This document shows, one piece after another, positions 34,056 through 41,845 of a stretch of DNA of 64,000 nt. The translations under genes were made by a program, and so were the position numbers. The stretch covers positions 806,001 to 870,000 of the forward strand of contig JBAZFC010000001.1 in assembly GCA_041653635.1 (NCBI GenBank), written 5' to 3'. The notes beneath the pieces were generated by a model. It saw nothing but the letters and a program-made list of their open reading frames with translations, was not told where the DNA came from and did not search any database. The first letter of the stretch is position 1. The number at the start of each line of letters is the position of its first letter. The DNA is from CAIXOA01 sp041653635. Lineage in GTDB: Archaea > Micrarchaeota > Micrarchaeia > Anstonellales > Bilamarchaeaceae.

Positions 34056-35339
34056 ATGGACATCCTCATACAGGATGCGCTCATCCTTACGCAGAATGCA
34101 AGGCGGGAAATAATCCGCGGCGACATACTCTTAGAGGATGGAAGAATATCCAAGGTAGCCAAATCCATACGCGCGGGCGCCGAGGAAAAGATGGACGCAA
34201 AAGGGAAGCTCGCCTTTCCCGGCCTCGTGAATGCGCACACCCATATCCCGATGAGCCTTTTCCGCGGATATGCGGAAGGGATGCACCTCCATGACTGGCT
34301 GGAGAAGAGGATATGGCCGGCGGAGGCGAAGCTCAAGCCGAAGCACATCCGTGCCGGTTCCATGCTCAGCATTCTGGAAATGGTGCGCTCAGGCACCACC
34401 TGCTTCAACGAGATGTACATAGCGCACATGGATGAAGTGTGCAAGGCGGTGCTGGAAACCGGAATCCGCGCTTCGGTTGGCCATGGCCTTTTCGACCTCG
34501 TAAAGAAGACGGATGCAAAGGATGAACTAAAAAACGGCACCTTGCTTGCGGAAAAATGGTCCGGCAAATCCCCGCTCCTAAAAATCTCCATGGCGCCCCA
34601 TGCGCCCTACACGTGCTCGGATGAATTAATCCGGCTTGCAAAGGATTATGCCCGGAAGAAAGGCCTTTCTTTCCACATGCACGTTTCCGAAACAAGGAAG
34701 GAGGTGTTTGATTCCCTCCAGCAGAACGGGAAGCGCCCCGTGGAATATCTGCATTCTTTGGGCGTCCTTGATTCCAATACCATCCTTGCCCACGGCTCTT
34801 GGGTGACAAAAAGGGAATCCACCATCGTTGGCAAAGCGGGCGCATCCATCTCGCACAACCCCGTCGCGAACCTCAAGCTCGCAACCGGGGGCATCTGCCC
34901 CCTCCACGAGTACATGGAAGCCGGGGCAAACGTCGCCCTCGGAACCGACGGCACCGCAAGCAACAATTCCCACAACATGCTGGAAACCATGAAATTCGCG
35001 CACCTGATGCAGTCCCACCTATACTGGGACCCGCTCCGCGTCTCCATCCAGAATGTATGGGATTCCGCAACGATAAACGGGGCTAAGGCGCTTGGTTTCA
35101 ATGCAGGAAGCATCGCGCCGGGGAAGGAAGCAGACATAGTGCTCGCGGATTTGCGCTCCACAAACCTTGCGCCGCTGCACGATGCGCGCAATCTCCTTTT
35201 CTCCATGCATCCGGGAAACATAACCGACGTGATTGTTGGGGGCAAACCCCTGCTCCAAGAAGGAGAATTCACAGGACTGAACGAACAAAAAATAATTTCA
35301 GATGCGCAGGAAGCCGCGGAAGATTTGGTGAGCAGTTGA
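34056..35339 (+). CDS. mtaD: 5'-methylthioadenosine/S-adenosylhomocysteine deaminase
   Basis: Amidohydrolase of the MtaD/DadD group, which deaminates the adenine of SAH, methylthioadenosine and 5'-deoxyadenosine. Metal ligands are visible: NAHTHIPMSLFRGYAEG (about 58-74), HMHVSET (about 208), AHGSW (about 246) and GTDGTASNNSHNMLE (about 295). Length 427 aa is typical. It lies 52 nt from the divergent thiI. With ahcY in the same genome it may convert SAH to S-inosylhomocysteine before cleavage (known in Methanocaldococcus; inference here). Confidence 0.93.
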   Translation: MDILIQDALILTQNARREIIRGDILLEDGRISKVAKSIRAGAEEKMDAKGKLAFPGLVNAHTHIPMSLFRGYAEGMHLHDWLEKRIWPAEAKLKPKHIRAGSMLSILEMVRSGTTCFNEMYIAHMDEVCKAVLETGIRASVGHGLFDLVKKTDAKDELKNGTLLAEKWSGKSPLLKISMAPHAPYTCSDELIRLAKDYARKKGLSFHMHVSETRKEVFDSLQQNGKRPVEYLHSLGVLDSNTILAHGSWVTKRESTIVGKAGASISHNPVANLKLATGGICPLHEYMEAGANVALGTDGTASNNSHNMLETMKFAHLMQSHLYWDPLRVSIQNVWDSATINGAKALGFNAGSIAPGKEADIVLADLRSTNLAPLHDARNLLFSMHPGNITDVIVGGKPLLQEGEFTGLNEQKIISDAQEAAEDLVSS

Positions 35340-35359
35340 ATGAAAAGGTAACTGAAAAG

Positions 35360-36091
35360 ATGGTGGAGGGCTGGTATTCCTCTTTCCGCAACCCATTTCC
35401 ATCCAAATCCATCTCCATACGCAATCTGGTAATCTCTGTTGAAAACGGCGTGGTTTCCGCCAAAAACCCGAAGGCGAACGCATTCTCCCTGCTTGAGCGC
35501 AAGGATTTCGGCATAGACTGGGAGGTTTCCAAAGATGCGCTGCTCATGCACGCCCCTTCCGGAGATGAGAATTTCATTTACCTCCTGGATTCCGGCTCAA
35601 AAAAGGCGGTGCGCCTTGACCTCTATTTTGAAGGGGACTATTTCGGCTTCTATTCCAAGGATTATGCGCTCCCATTCGTACTCTCAAAGGATTTCTGCGC
35701 TTCCGCATCCGGGGAAATTCTCCTCATTACGGATTCCGGCAATAGGAAATACGCGCTATTAACCGGGAAAGAGAGGTTCTCTTCCCCCCTCAGGATGAAA
35801 AAATGCACTGGATGCGCCGCGTTTCCCGGGGGGAGCGGAATCGCCTGTGATGCGGACAAGATATACGCATTCATGGGCGGCAAGCGTGCGGAAATAGACC
35901 TGGATGGGATAACGGAAGAAAAGATGCGCAATCCGGTTTTCGGTTTCGGCAAATCAAAAAATTATTCCTGGGCCGCGGTCAAGGATAAAGACTGGAATTT
36001 CTCAATCCTCGTATGCGTGGGCGGAAAGGAATGCTTCTCTTATACGAGGTTCCCGGTGAGCGCATTGAAGGGAAGGGCGCCCATGGACTGA
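35360..36091 (+). CDS. Orphan protein, probably beta-rich (243 aa)
   Basis: Not recognised. The 243-aa product has regularly spaced strand pairs, for example DENFIYLLDSGSKKAVRLDL, GEILLITDSGNRKYALLTGK and DKIYAFMGGKRAEIDLDGIT, which look like blades of a partial beta-propeller; no signal peptide is seen. ATG 35360 follows AAGGTAA; a TTG at 35336 would overlap the mtaD stop and is the alternative. It lies downstream of mtaD on the same strand and is probably co-transcribed. Confidence 0.6.
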   Translation: MVEGWYSSFRNPFPSKSISIRNLVISVENGVVSAKNPKANAFSLLERKDFGIDWEVSKDALLMHAPSGDENFIYLLDSGSKKAVRLDLYFEGDYFGFYSKDYALPFVLSKDFCASASGEILLITDSGNRKYALLTGKERFSSPLRMKKCTGCAAFPGGSGIACDADKIYAFMGGKRAEIDLDGITEEKMRNPVFGFGKSKNYSWAAVKDKDWNFSILVCVGGKECFSYTRFPVSALKGRAPMD

Positions 36092-36096
36092 AGCAT

Positions 36097-37386
36097 CTAT
36101 GGATGAACCCTCGTCCTGTCCCTCGGAAACAGCATGCATTCCCTTATGTTCTCCCGGTTGGCGACCTTCATGGTCAATCTTTCCAGCCCGATGCTCCATC
36201 CCGCATGGGGCGGCGCGCCAACCCTGAACGCATCTATGTAGAAATCAAAATTACGGGGATTCATGCCCCTCTTCTCCAATTGCTTCTCAAGCAATTCGGG
36301 GATATGTATCCTCTGCGCGCCTGAGGAAATCTCAAGCCCTTTATAGATGAGGTCAAACGCCTTGCACACGTCCTCATTTCCCTCCTTGGGCATGGAGTAG
36401 AATGCGCGCACGTTCGTGGGCCACTCATGGATGAGGAACAAGTCCTCCTGCAGGATTTCGCCCAGTTTCTTCTCCGCCTCCTTGCTGAAGTCCTCGCCCC
36501 ATTCCATCTTCATGTTGTTTTCTCCGAGCAAATCCACCAATTCTGTGTAGGTGTGCCGTGGAACCTCCTTAGGCGCCGAAAATTCCGGGTTGAGGAGCGC
36601 AAGCTCGTCCTTCATTTTTTCCACATTCTTGAGTATGTGCAAGGAAACATCGGAAAGAACGTCCATCGCATCCTTGTCGTCAGCGAACCCCATCTCTATA
36701 TCCATCTGGATTACTTCGTTAAGATGAGTAGTTGTATGATGCTTCTCCGCGCGGAAGACCGGCATGGTCATCATCACCTTGTCCAGCCCCCCAACCACGG
36801 CCATCTGCTTGTACAACTGGGGGGATTGCGCAAGGAAAACCTTCTGCTCAAAATACTCAACGGCAAACACTTCCGTTCCGCCCTCGGTCGCAGCCGCAAC
36901 AATTGAAGTGGGATGTATTTCCATGAACCCGAGCTGCGTGCACCTCTCCCTGAAGCTCCTCGCGATTTCGGATTTTATGCTGAATACCCCTGTAACGTCT
37001 TTCTTCCTCAAATCCAGGTAGCGGTAGTTGAGCCTTACGTCCAGCTCGCTCGGCACAAGCCCGGTCGGGTCCACGGGCAGCTTCCTCTCCACAAATGAGA
37101 GCAATTCCGCCTTTGAAGGGCTAATCTCCACCCCGTCCGGCGCGATTTTGTTTTCTTTAACCGTTCCGGTTACAGTTACCACATCCTCCTTGTTCCTTTT
37201 CAGGACGTTCATTACCTCGTCCGGAACCACGCCCTTCTTCGCGGTCACCTGCACTATGCCTGTGCGGTCCCTTAATTGTATGAAAATGAGCTTGCCCAGG
37301 TCCCGTATCTCATGGACCCATCCCGCAACCTGCACTTCCTTGCCCACGCTCTTTTTCGCATCCTTTATGTAATGGGTCCTGAACAT
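36097..37386 (-). CDS. aspS: Aspartyl-tRNA synthetase, probably non-discriminating
   Basis: Class IIb aspartyl-tRNA synthetase. The N-terminal OB-fold anticodon domain has VAGWVHEIRDLGKLIFIQLR (about 19-38); the catalytic core has LDLRKKDVTGVF, PVFRAEKHHTTTHLNEV (motif 2) and GWSIGLERLTMK (motif 3). Length 429 aa fits archaeal AspRS. The His in GWVHE, where discriminating archaeal enzymes have Trp, suggests an enzyme that also charges tRNA-Asn with Asp, so an amidotransferase would be needed. ATG 37386 gives the typical MFRTHYI start. Confidence 0.95.
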   Translation of the reverse strand: MFRTHYIKDAKKSVGKEVQVAGWVHEIRDLGKLIFIQLRDRTGIVQVTAKKGVVPDEVMNVLKRNKEDVVTVTGTVKENKIAPDGVEISPSKAELLSFVERKLPVDPTGLVPSELDVRLNYRYLDLRKKDVTGVFSIKSEIARSFRERCTQLGFMEIHPTSIVAAATEGGTEVFAVEYFEQKVFLAQSPQLYKQMAVVGGLDKVMMTMPVFRAEKHHTTTHLNEVIQMDIEMGFADDKDAMDVLSDVSLHILKNVEKMKDELALLNPEFSAPKEVPRHTYTELVDLLGENNMKMEWGEDFSKEAEKKLGEILQEDLFLIHEWPTNVRAFYSMPKEGNEDVCKAFDLIYKGLEISSGAQRIHIPELLEKQLEKRGMNPRNFDFYIDAFRVGAPPHAGWSIGLERLTMKVANRENIRECMLFPRDRTRVHP

Positions 37387-37413
37387 CAAAAACACCGTTT
37401 TCCAGCCGCGCAT

Positions 37414-37698
37414 CTATTTGGTGAGGGTAATCTCCATCGCCGAAACCTTGCTCTTGGTGCCGTCCTCTGACATGAGCTCCTCAGTCTTAATCAATATGTT
37501 CCCGACCTTTGCCTCAGGGACGAAGCGGTTTCGTACTATCTCCGCGACATCCACCGCGCGGGATATGAGCTTGCCCCTCGCCTTTATGACGACGGTCTGG
37601 GTTCCGTTGTTGAATTGGGTGACAACGGCGAGCACATAACTCATCACTCCTTTCTTTCCGACATATATAACGTTCTCAGGCCTTTCTTCCCCTTCCAT
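37414..37698 (-). CDS. albA: DNA/RNA-binding protein Alba
   Basis: Alba, a small dimeric chromatin and RNA-binding protein of archaea. The 94-aa product has the core segments NVIYVGKKGVMSYVLAVVTQ and ARGKLISRAVDVAEIVRNRF. The acetylatable lysine pair of Sulfolobus Alba (KK near residue 16) aligns with the KK of VGKKGVMSY. ATG 37698 follows GGTGA by five nt; GTG 37707 is less likely. The 5' leader contains a 13-nt palindrome. aspS follows 27 nt downstream and may share the transcript. Confidence 0.95.
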   Translation of the reverse strand: MEGEERPENVIYVGKKGVMSYVLAVVTQFNNGTQTVVIKARGKLISRAVDVAEIVRNRFVPEAKVGNILIKTEELMSEDGTKSKVSAMEITLTK

Positions 37699-37728
37699 TG
37701 TGTTCACCAGTTGCAGTCACTGTGGAAA

Positions 37729-37741
37729 TGCCACGATGGCA
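37729..37741 (-). promoter_or_regulatory. Palindrome in the alba 5' leader
   Basis: TGCCA-CGA-TGGCA, a perfect 5-bp inverted repeat with a 3-nt loop, about 30 nt before the alba start and downstream of a minus-strand TATA box (CAATATAAAAGTA, about 37768-37780). It could be an operator or an mRNA hairpin; Alba autoregulation is conceivable but not shown. Confidence 0.35.
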
Positions 37742-37813
37742 AGTCCCCCCGTTAAACATAGAAGAATACTTTTATATTGATTTAGCTCCCGGAAAGCCAG
37801 CCATCGCACAGAA

Positions 37814-37829
37814 ATTTATGTTCATAAAT
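37814..37829 (+). promoter_or_regulatory. Palindromic operator candidate upstream of the wHTH gene
   Basis: ATTTATG-TT-CATAAAT, a perfect inverted repeat with 7-bp arms and a 2-nt centre, ending 14 nt before the TATA box of the winged-helix gene. Symmetry and length suit a dimeric winged-helix regulator, so autoregulation is a reasonable inference. Confidence 0.5.
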
Positions 37830-37843
37830 GTTAACGCATGTAT

Positions 37844-37854
37844 TTTAAATATAA
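37844..37854 (+). promoter_or_regulatory. TATA-box promoter of the wHTH gene
   Basis: TTTAAATATAA, centred about 25 nt before the ATG at 37874, predicting a leaderless message. Confidence 0.6.
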
Positions 37855-37873
37855 CCCCGTATATACACTTATT

Positions 37874-38419
37874 ATGACTAGAAAGATTAGGATGGGCACT
37901 AGCCAGAATCCGGGCGCAGAGTTGAGCGGGAACGTGCCTGCCCACACCTCCAGATGGCGTCTGATGGAAGGGAACAGGGGCAGGGACCCGAAGAGACTGC
38001 TGGTTCTTGGCTGCATCAAGTACGGGCCAAAAAAAAGCGCAGGGGAAATCGTTCAATATCTGTCTTCCGAAGGATGCATGGTTGCTACTGATGTCGCGAA
38101 TGTTTACAGGATTATGAGGCAGATGGTCAGTGCCGACATTATACGCAAGGAGCATGGCAGGAAAATTAGTTTTGTGCTTACAAAACACGGCGAGCACTAC
38201 TGCCCGGATATGGAAACATTCCAGCGTTTGATGGATGCGTCGAGAACAATCATTGGGATAAAGGAGCACGGTTTCATCCCAAAAACGGAAAAACCGGAAA
38301 ATGCGGAAAAATCCCTGGCCGAAGCTGCTTCTGATGCCCTGAAAAGAATGGAGGGCGTTGTAAGCGAGGAGATTCTTGCGCCGTTAAGGAGACTAATCAA
38401 CAGCATTGATAACTGCTGA
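37874..38419 (+). CDS. Winged-helix transcriptional regulator
   Basis: DNA-binding protein with an N-terminal disordered stretch of about 35 residues, a winged helix at about 40-105 (KRLLVLGCIKYGPKKSAGEI, VANVYRIMRQMVSADIIRKE, GRKISFVLTKHGEHY) and a helical C-terminal part that may mediate dimerisation. The 181-aa length assumes ATG 37874, matching the promoter spacing; the ORF extends upstream to 37838, through the TATA box, so that part is not coding. The gene is A+T-richer than its neighbours. The target is unknown; the palindrome at 37814-37829 is the best candidate site. Confidence 0.75.
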   Translation: MTRKIRMGTSQNPGAELSGNVPAHTSRWRLMEGNRGRDPKRLLVLGCIKYGPKKSAGEIVQYLSSEGCMVATDVANVYRIMRQMVSADIIRKEHGRKISFVLTKHGEHYCPDMETFQRLMDASRTIIGIKEHGFIPKTEKPENAEKSLAEAASDALKRMEGVVSEEILAPLRRLINSIDNC

Positions 38420-38454
38420 AAGGAGCAATAGCGAAATCCTACTTCCGGTGCGAA

Positions 38455-38468
38455 TACTTTTAATATCC
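38455..38468 (+). promoter_or_regulatory. Promoter of abce1
   Basis: TACTTTTAATATCC, centred about 29 nt before the ABCE1 ATG at 38491. Confidence 0.5.
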
Positions 38469-38490
38469 TTTAGGAGCCTTATTCATCGAT

Positions 38491-40245
38491 ATGCCAACAA
38501 GAGTAGCCATCTTAGACCGGGAACTTTGTATCCGGGAGAAATGCCCTTACCAATGCGTCAAGGTCTGCCCGCCGAACCGGATGGGCGACGAATGCATCAC
38601 GGTAGAGGAATCCACGCAGTTCCCGGCAATCGCGGAAACTCTCTGCATCGGCTGCGCGCTGTGCGTGAAAAAGTGCCCGGTGAATTGCATCACTATCATA
38701 AACCTCGCAGGAGAGGAGGGAAATCCCATTTACCAATATGGCATAAACCAGTTCCGGCTCTACAACTTTCCGCTCCCCGCGGAAGGCGTATGTGGAATTG
38801 TAGGCAAGAACGGCATCGGGAAAACTACTTCCCTCGGAATCCTTTCCGGCAAAATCACCCCTAATTTCGGGGAGTTCAGGGAGCACAAATTGGAGGAAAT
38901 CATTTCCAGGGTGTCCATCTCCCAGCGCCGCTATTTTGAGGCGGCGGGCGGGAAGCAGAAGGTCAGCATGAAGGTCCAGAACGTGGAGCAGATACGGAAG
39001 GCGGCGGCGCGCAGCACAGTGGATTCCCTTCTCTCCAAGATGGATGAGCGGAATGCGAAAGACGGACTAGTGGAGAAGTTCGGGCTCACCCCGATTCTGA
39101 AAAGGAAAATCACTCAATTGAGCGGAGGGGAATTGCAAAAGGTCGCCCTTGCTGCCGCACTCCTGAAGGACGCAAACATCTACTATTTGGATGAGCCGAG
39201 CAATTACCTGGACATAGAAGAGCGGCTTAAATCCGCACTCATACTCCGGGAATTCGGCGAGGGGAGAAAACTCATGGTGGTGGAGCACGACCTCGCCATT
39301 CTTGATTACATGAGCGATTATGTCTTCATATTCTACGGAGAGGAGAACGCATACGGAACCTCCTCAGGAGTGAAGCCCGTGCGCAACGGCATAAACGAAT
39401 ACCTCGCCGGCTACTTGAAGGAGGAGAACATAAAGTTCCGGGAGCGCGAAATCCGGCTCTCGGGCTTCAGCGAGCGGGAGCGCAGGGGAAGGGCAAAGGT
39501 CGCATATCCGGAACTTAAGAAGAAACTGGGCGACTTCTCGCTTTCATGCGAAAAGGGCGACATACGCGAAGGAGAAATAGTAGGCATAGTCGGGAAGAAC
39601 GCGGTGGGCAAGACCACCTTCATCAAATTGCTCGCGGGAGTTGAAAACCCCGATGAGGGCACGGGCCTCCCGTCCCTCAAAATCTCGTACAAGCCCCAAT
39701 ACATAGAGCCGCAGGAGGGCGTGACCGTGGAGGAGATGTTTTCCTCCGACAACATAGATTCATTCATCTCCGAAAAGGCAAGGCGCGAGCTGGGCATAAT
39801 AAAATTGATGGAGAAGCCCCTCACCTCGTTGAGCGGGGGAGAATTGCAGCGCGTTTCAATAGCATATGCGCTCTCCCAGAAAGCAGATGTATTCCTGTTT
39901 GACGAGCCCACCGCGTTCCTTGACATTGAGCAGAGGCTCCGCTTCTCCGACCTCCTGCGCTCCATAATAGGGGAGAGCGAGAAGAGCGCCTTCGTTGTGG
40001 ACCACGACGTCGTCTTTATGGACTCCGTCGCCAACCGCCTCATAGTATTTGACGGGCAGAGCTCCATCAAAGGGCATGCCTCCTCCCCCTACGACAAGGT
40101 GGAGGGCATGAACGCCTTCCTATCCATGGCGAACATCACCATGAGGAGGGACAAGGATTCCAAGCGCCCCAGGATAAACAAGCCGGGAAGCGTACTGGAC
40201 AGGGAGCAGAGGGAATCCAGGAACTTCTACGCAAGGGAAAATTAG
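38491..40245 (+). CDS. abce1: Ribosome-recycling ATPase ABCE1
   Basis: ABCE1 (Rli1), the Fe-S ABC ATPase that splits ribosomes after termination. The N-terminal ferredoxin-like domain has eight cysteines in CIREKCPYQCVKVC and CIGCALCVKKCPVNC. Two ABC domains follow: Walker A GKNGIGKTTS and GKNAVGKTTF, signatures LSGGELQKVALAAAL and LSGGELQRVSIAYAL, Walker B YYLDEPSNYLD and FLFDEPTAFLD. Length 584 aa is standard. Confidence 0.97.
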   Translation: MPTRVAILDRELCIREKCPYQCVKVCPPNRMGDECITVEESTQFPAIAETLCIGCALCVKKCPVNCITIINLAGEEGNPIYQYGINQFRLYNFPLPAEGVCGIVGKNGIGKTTSLGILSGKITPNFGEFREHKLEEIISRVSISQRRYFEAAGGKQKVSMKVQNVEQIRKAAARSTVDSLLSKMDERNAKDGLVEKFGLTPILKRKITQLSGGELQKVALAAALLKDANIYYLDEPSNYLDIEERLKSALILREFGEGRKLMVVEHDLAILDYMSDYVFIFYGEENAYGTSSGVKPVRNGINEYLAGYLKEENIKFREREIRLSGFSERERRGRAKVAYPELKKKLGDFSLSCEKGDIREGEIVGIVGKNAVGKTTFIKLLAGVENPDEGTGLPSLKISYKPQYIEPQEGVTVEEMFSSDNIDSFISEKARRELGIIKLMEKPLTSLSGGELQRVSIAYALSQKADVFLFDEPTAFLDIEQRLRFSDLLRSIIGESEKSAFVVDHDVVFMDSVANRLIVFDGQSSIKGHASSPYDKVEGMNAFLSMANITMRRDKDSKRPRINKPGSVLDREQRESRNFYAREN

Positions 40246-40250
40246 CCGGT

Positions 40251-40829
40251 TCAATTCCTGCTTATGCTGCTTATGTCCCCGTTGCTGTCCATCTCCACTT
40301 CGTAGCCATACGACGCGGACGGGCTCCTCCAGGTTACTGTCCATCCGTCCCCAGCCACAGCCGCCACGGTGGGCACCGCATCCGCGTACCTCTGGATGTA
40401 GCCCTGCACCGCGGAGGTGCCTGAGTTCGTGTGCGAGGCGATTATCGCCTCCTCGGGGAACGCAATCACGCATCCCACGCCCTCGCATACCGTGCATCCG
40501 GAAACCACGCGTTCGGGCGGGTTGGGCACGAAGTTCTGCTCTGGGTAGAAATATTGGTAATGCGTCCTCTTCGGGCAGGGGGTGGAAAGCCCCTCGCTCG
40601 CGCTCGCTTTTATCTCAAAATAGGAGCTGCCGTCCACATTCACCCTGTTTTCCCAGAAGATTATCTGCACGTTATCCGCATTCGGGTTCTTCGCCATCAG
40701 GTCCTCAAGCACGTATGCCTCCGCATCGTCCGAGAGCACCTTCGTCTCGTAGAATTTCATGCTTACCGCTATTATGATCGCAGCTACAATGAGTAAGACT
40801 ATGTAAATTGCCAGCTTCCTTTGCTGCAT
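40251..40829 (-). CDS. Membrane-anchored extracytoplasmic protein (192 aa)
   Basis: Not recognised. One N-terminal hydrophobic segment (KLAIYIVLLIVAAIIIAVSM, about 4-23) anchors a soluble domain of about 165 residues that should face outward. The domain has four cysteines in two pairs (TPCPKRTH; SGCTVCEGVGCVIAF), probably disulphide-bonded. ATG 40829 follows GGGGTAG and is preferred over the longer ORF from 40901, which crosses the divergent promoter. It is convergent with ABCE1, six nt apart. Confidence 0.62.
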   Translation of the reverse strand: MQQRKLAIYIVLLIVAAIIIAVSMKFYETKVLSDDAEAYVLEDLMAKNPNADNVQIIFWENRVNVDGSSYFEIKASASEGLSTPCPKRTHYQYFYPEQNFVPNPPERVVSGCTVCEGVGCVIAFPEEAIIASHTNSGTSAVQGYIQRYADAVPTVAAVAGDGWTVTWRSPSASYGYEVEMDSNGDISSISRN

Positions 40830-40860
40830 GACTACCCCATTTCTCTTAGGAAGGAAAACC

Positions 40861-40867
40861 TTATATA
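40861..40867. promoter_or_regulatory. Shared TATA box between divergent membrane-protein genes
   Basis: TTATATA in a 60-nt divergent gap. It is centred 26 nt before the rightward ATG (40890, leaderless) and 35 nt before the leftward ATG (40829, short leader). Confidence 0.5.
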
Positions 40868-40889
40868 CCGATTTAACCCATATTTTACC

Positions 40890-41297
40890 ATGGACATGCA
40901 AAAAACCAGGCCGTGGAGGGCGTTGGTTTTCATATCCCTTGTCGGGCTCGTTGCGCTAGTGCTTGCAGAGCTCTTTTTCCTGGATATCGCGGTCCAATAC
41001 CTGACCAAGGTGCAGATGGAATACTTCTCGCTCGCTTTCACCGCGGTGCTGCTGGTGGATGTCTACCTCTCTTTCCTGAAGGCCTCGGACAAGGTCGCGT
41101 TCCTCAAGAAGAACTCACTCAAGATACTAGTCCTCCTTCCGTGGGGCTCAATCTTCCGGGCGTTCTCCTTCCTCAAGCTGGAGGGCGTTTTCGCTGAAAT
41201 CCCGCTCCTCTCCGACCTCTTCGCGATGGAGAAGACAGGCGCGGTTGCGAAGACCGCGATGATTGCGGAAAAGGCGAGAAAGATTTCGGAACTCTAA
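40890..41297 (+). CDS. Small membrane protein resembling part of a voltage-sensor domain (135 aa)
   Basis: The 135-aa protein has about three hydrophobic segments (LVFISLVGLVALVLAELFF; FSLAFTAVLLVDVYLSFL; LKILVLLPWGSIFRAFSFL). The order of an Asp-containing helix, a short basic loop and an LP.GSIFRAFSFLKL segment recalls helices S2-S4 of archaeal voltage-gated channels, but no pore or regular Arg-every-third S4 is present. Function unknown. Its TAA overlaps the ecfT stop (CTAA). Confidence 0.55.
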   Translation: MDMQKTRPWRALVFISLVGLVALVLAELFFLDIAVQYLTKVQMEYFSLAFTAVLLVDVYLSFLKASDKVAFLKKNSLKILVLLPWGSIFRAFSFLKLEGVFAEIPLLSDLFAMEKTGAVAKTAMIAEKARKISEL

Positions 41298-41845
41298 TTT
41301 TCCCTATCCTTTCCAAGCCCGCCCCTGCTCTCTATGGATATGGCGAGCCCCCGCGCCTTCTCAAAGATGGAATTGAACACGGGCACGGTGAATGCCCAGA
41401 TGCTCTTCCCCCCGCGGCTCTGCTGCGCTATGCGCACCGCATCCGCCTTCCTGCGCACGGTTTTGGAAAAGGGGAGCGCGGTGGAGAAGACGAATGAGAA
41501 ATCATGGGGCACGCCCGCCTTCCTCATGCCCTCCATCATTTCATGCGGTGCGGTGGTCCTGGAGAATATGTAAAAGGGCATCATCATGGAGGCGGCATGG
41601 GCGGCGGTCAGCCCGGCCCTCTCCCACCCGCCGAACGCATAAAAACTGAATAATGTTATGAACAGGACCAATCCGAAGCACGCTAGCGCGAACTCAAAGA
41701 GGGGCACCCTGTTCGCAAGCGCCACGAGCACCAGCGCCCCGAGCATGAAGGGCGCATACGCGACGGGCAGCACCGCGGCTGCGAAAACAAGCGCGAGAGC
41801 GCCCAAAAACTTCACTATCGGCTGCACGGAATCTTCACCCCGCAT
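41294..41845 (-). CDS. ecfT: ECF transporter transmembrane subunit EcfT
   Basis: Transmembrane coupling subunit of an energy-coupling-factor vitamin transporter. The product has four to five hydrophobic segments and the two family motifs of the coupling helices, AQQSRG (about 143) and SIESRG (about 171), that contact the ATPases. At 183 aa it is shorter than usual (about 230-270). ATG 41845 overlaps ecfA by 31 nt; a GTG at 41827 with GGTGA seven nt upstream may be the true start. Confidence 0.83.
   Translation of the reverse strand: MRGEDSVQPIVKFLGALALVFAAAVLPVAYAPFMLGALVLVALANRVPLFEFALACFGLVLFITLFSFYAFGGWERAGLTAAHAASMMMPFYIFSRTTAPHEMMEGMRKAGVPHDFSFVFSTALPFSKTVRRKADAVRIAQQSRGGKSIWAFTVPVFNSIFEKARGLAISIESRGGLGKDREN

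Noticed and set aside
34004..34591. N-terminal extension of thiI
   Set aside because: It lies antisense to the deaminase gene; ThiI proteins start at the MLVLVQYGEIG segment.
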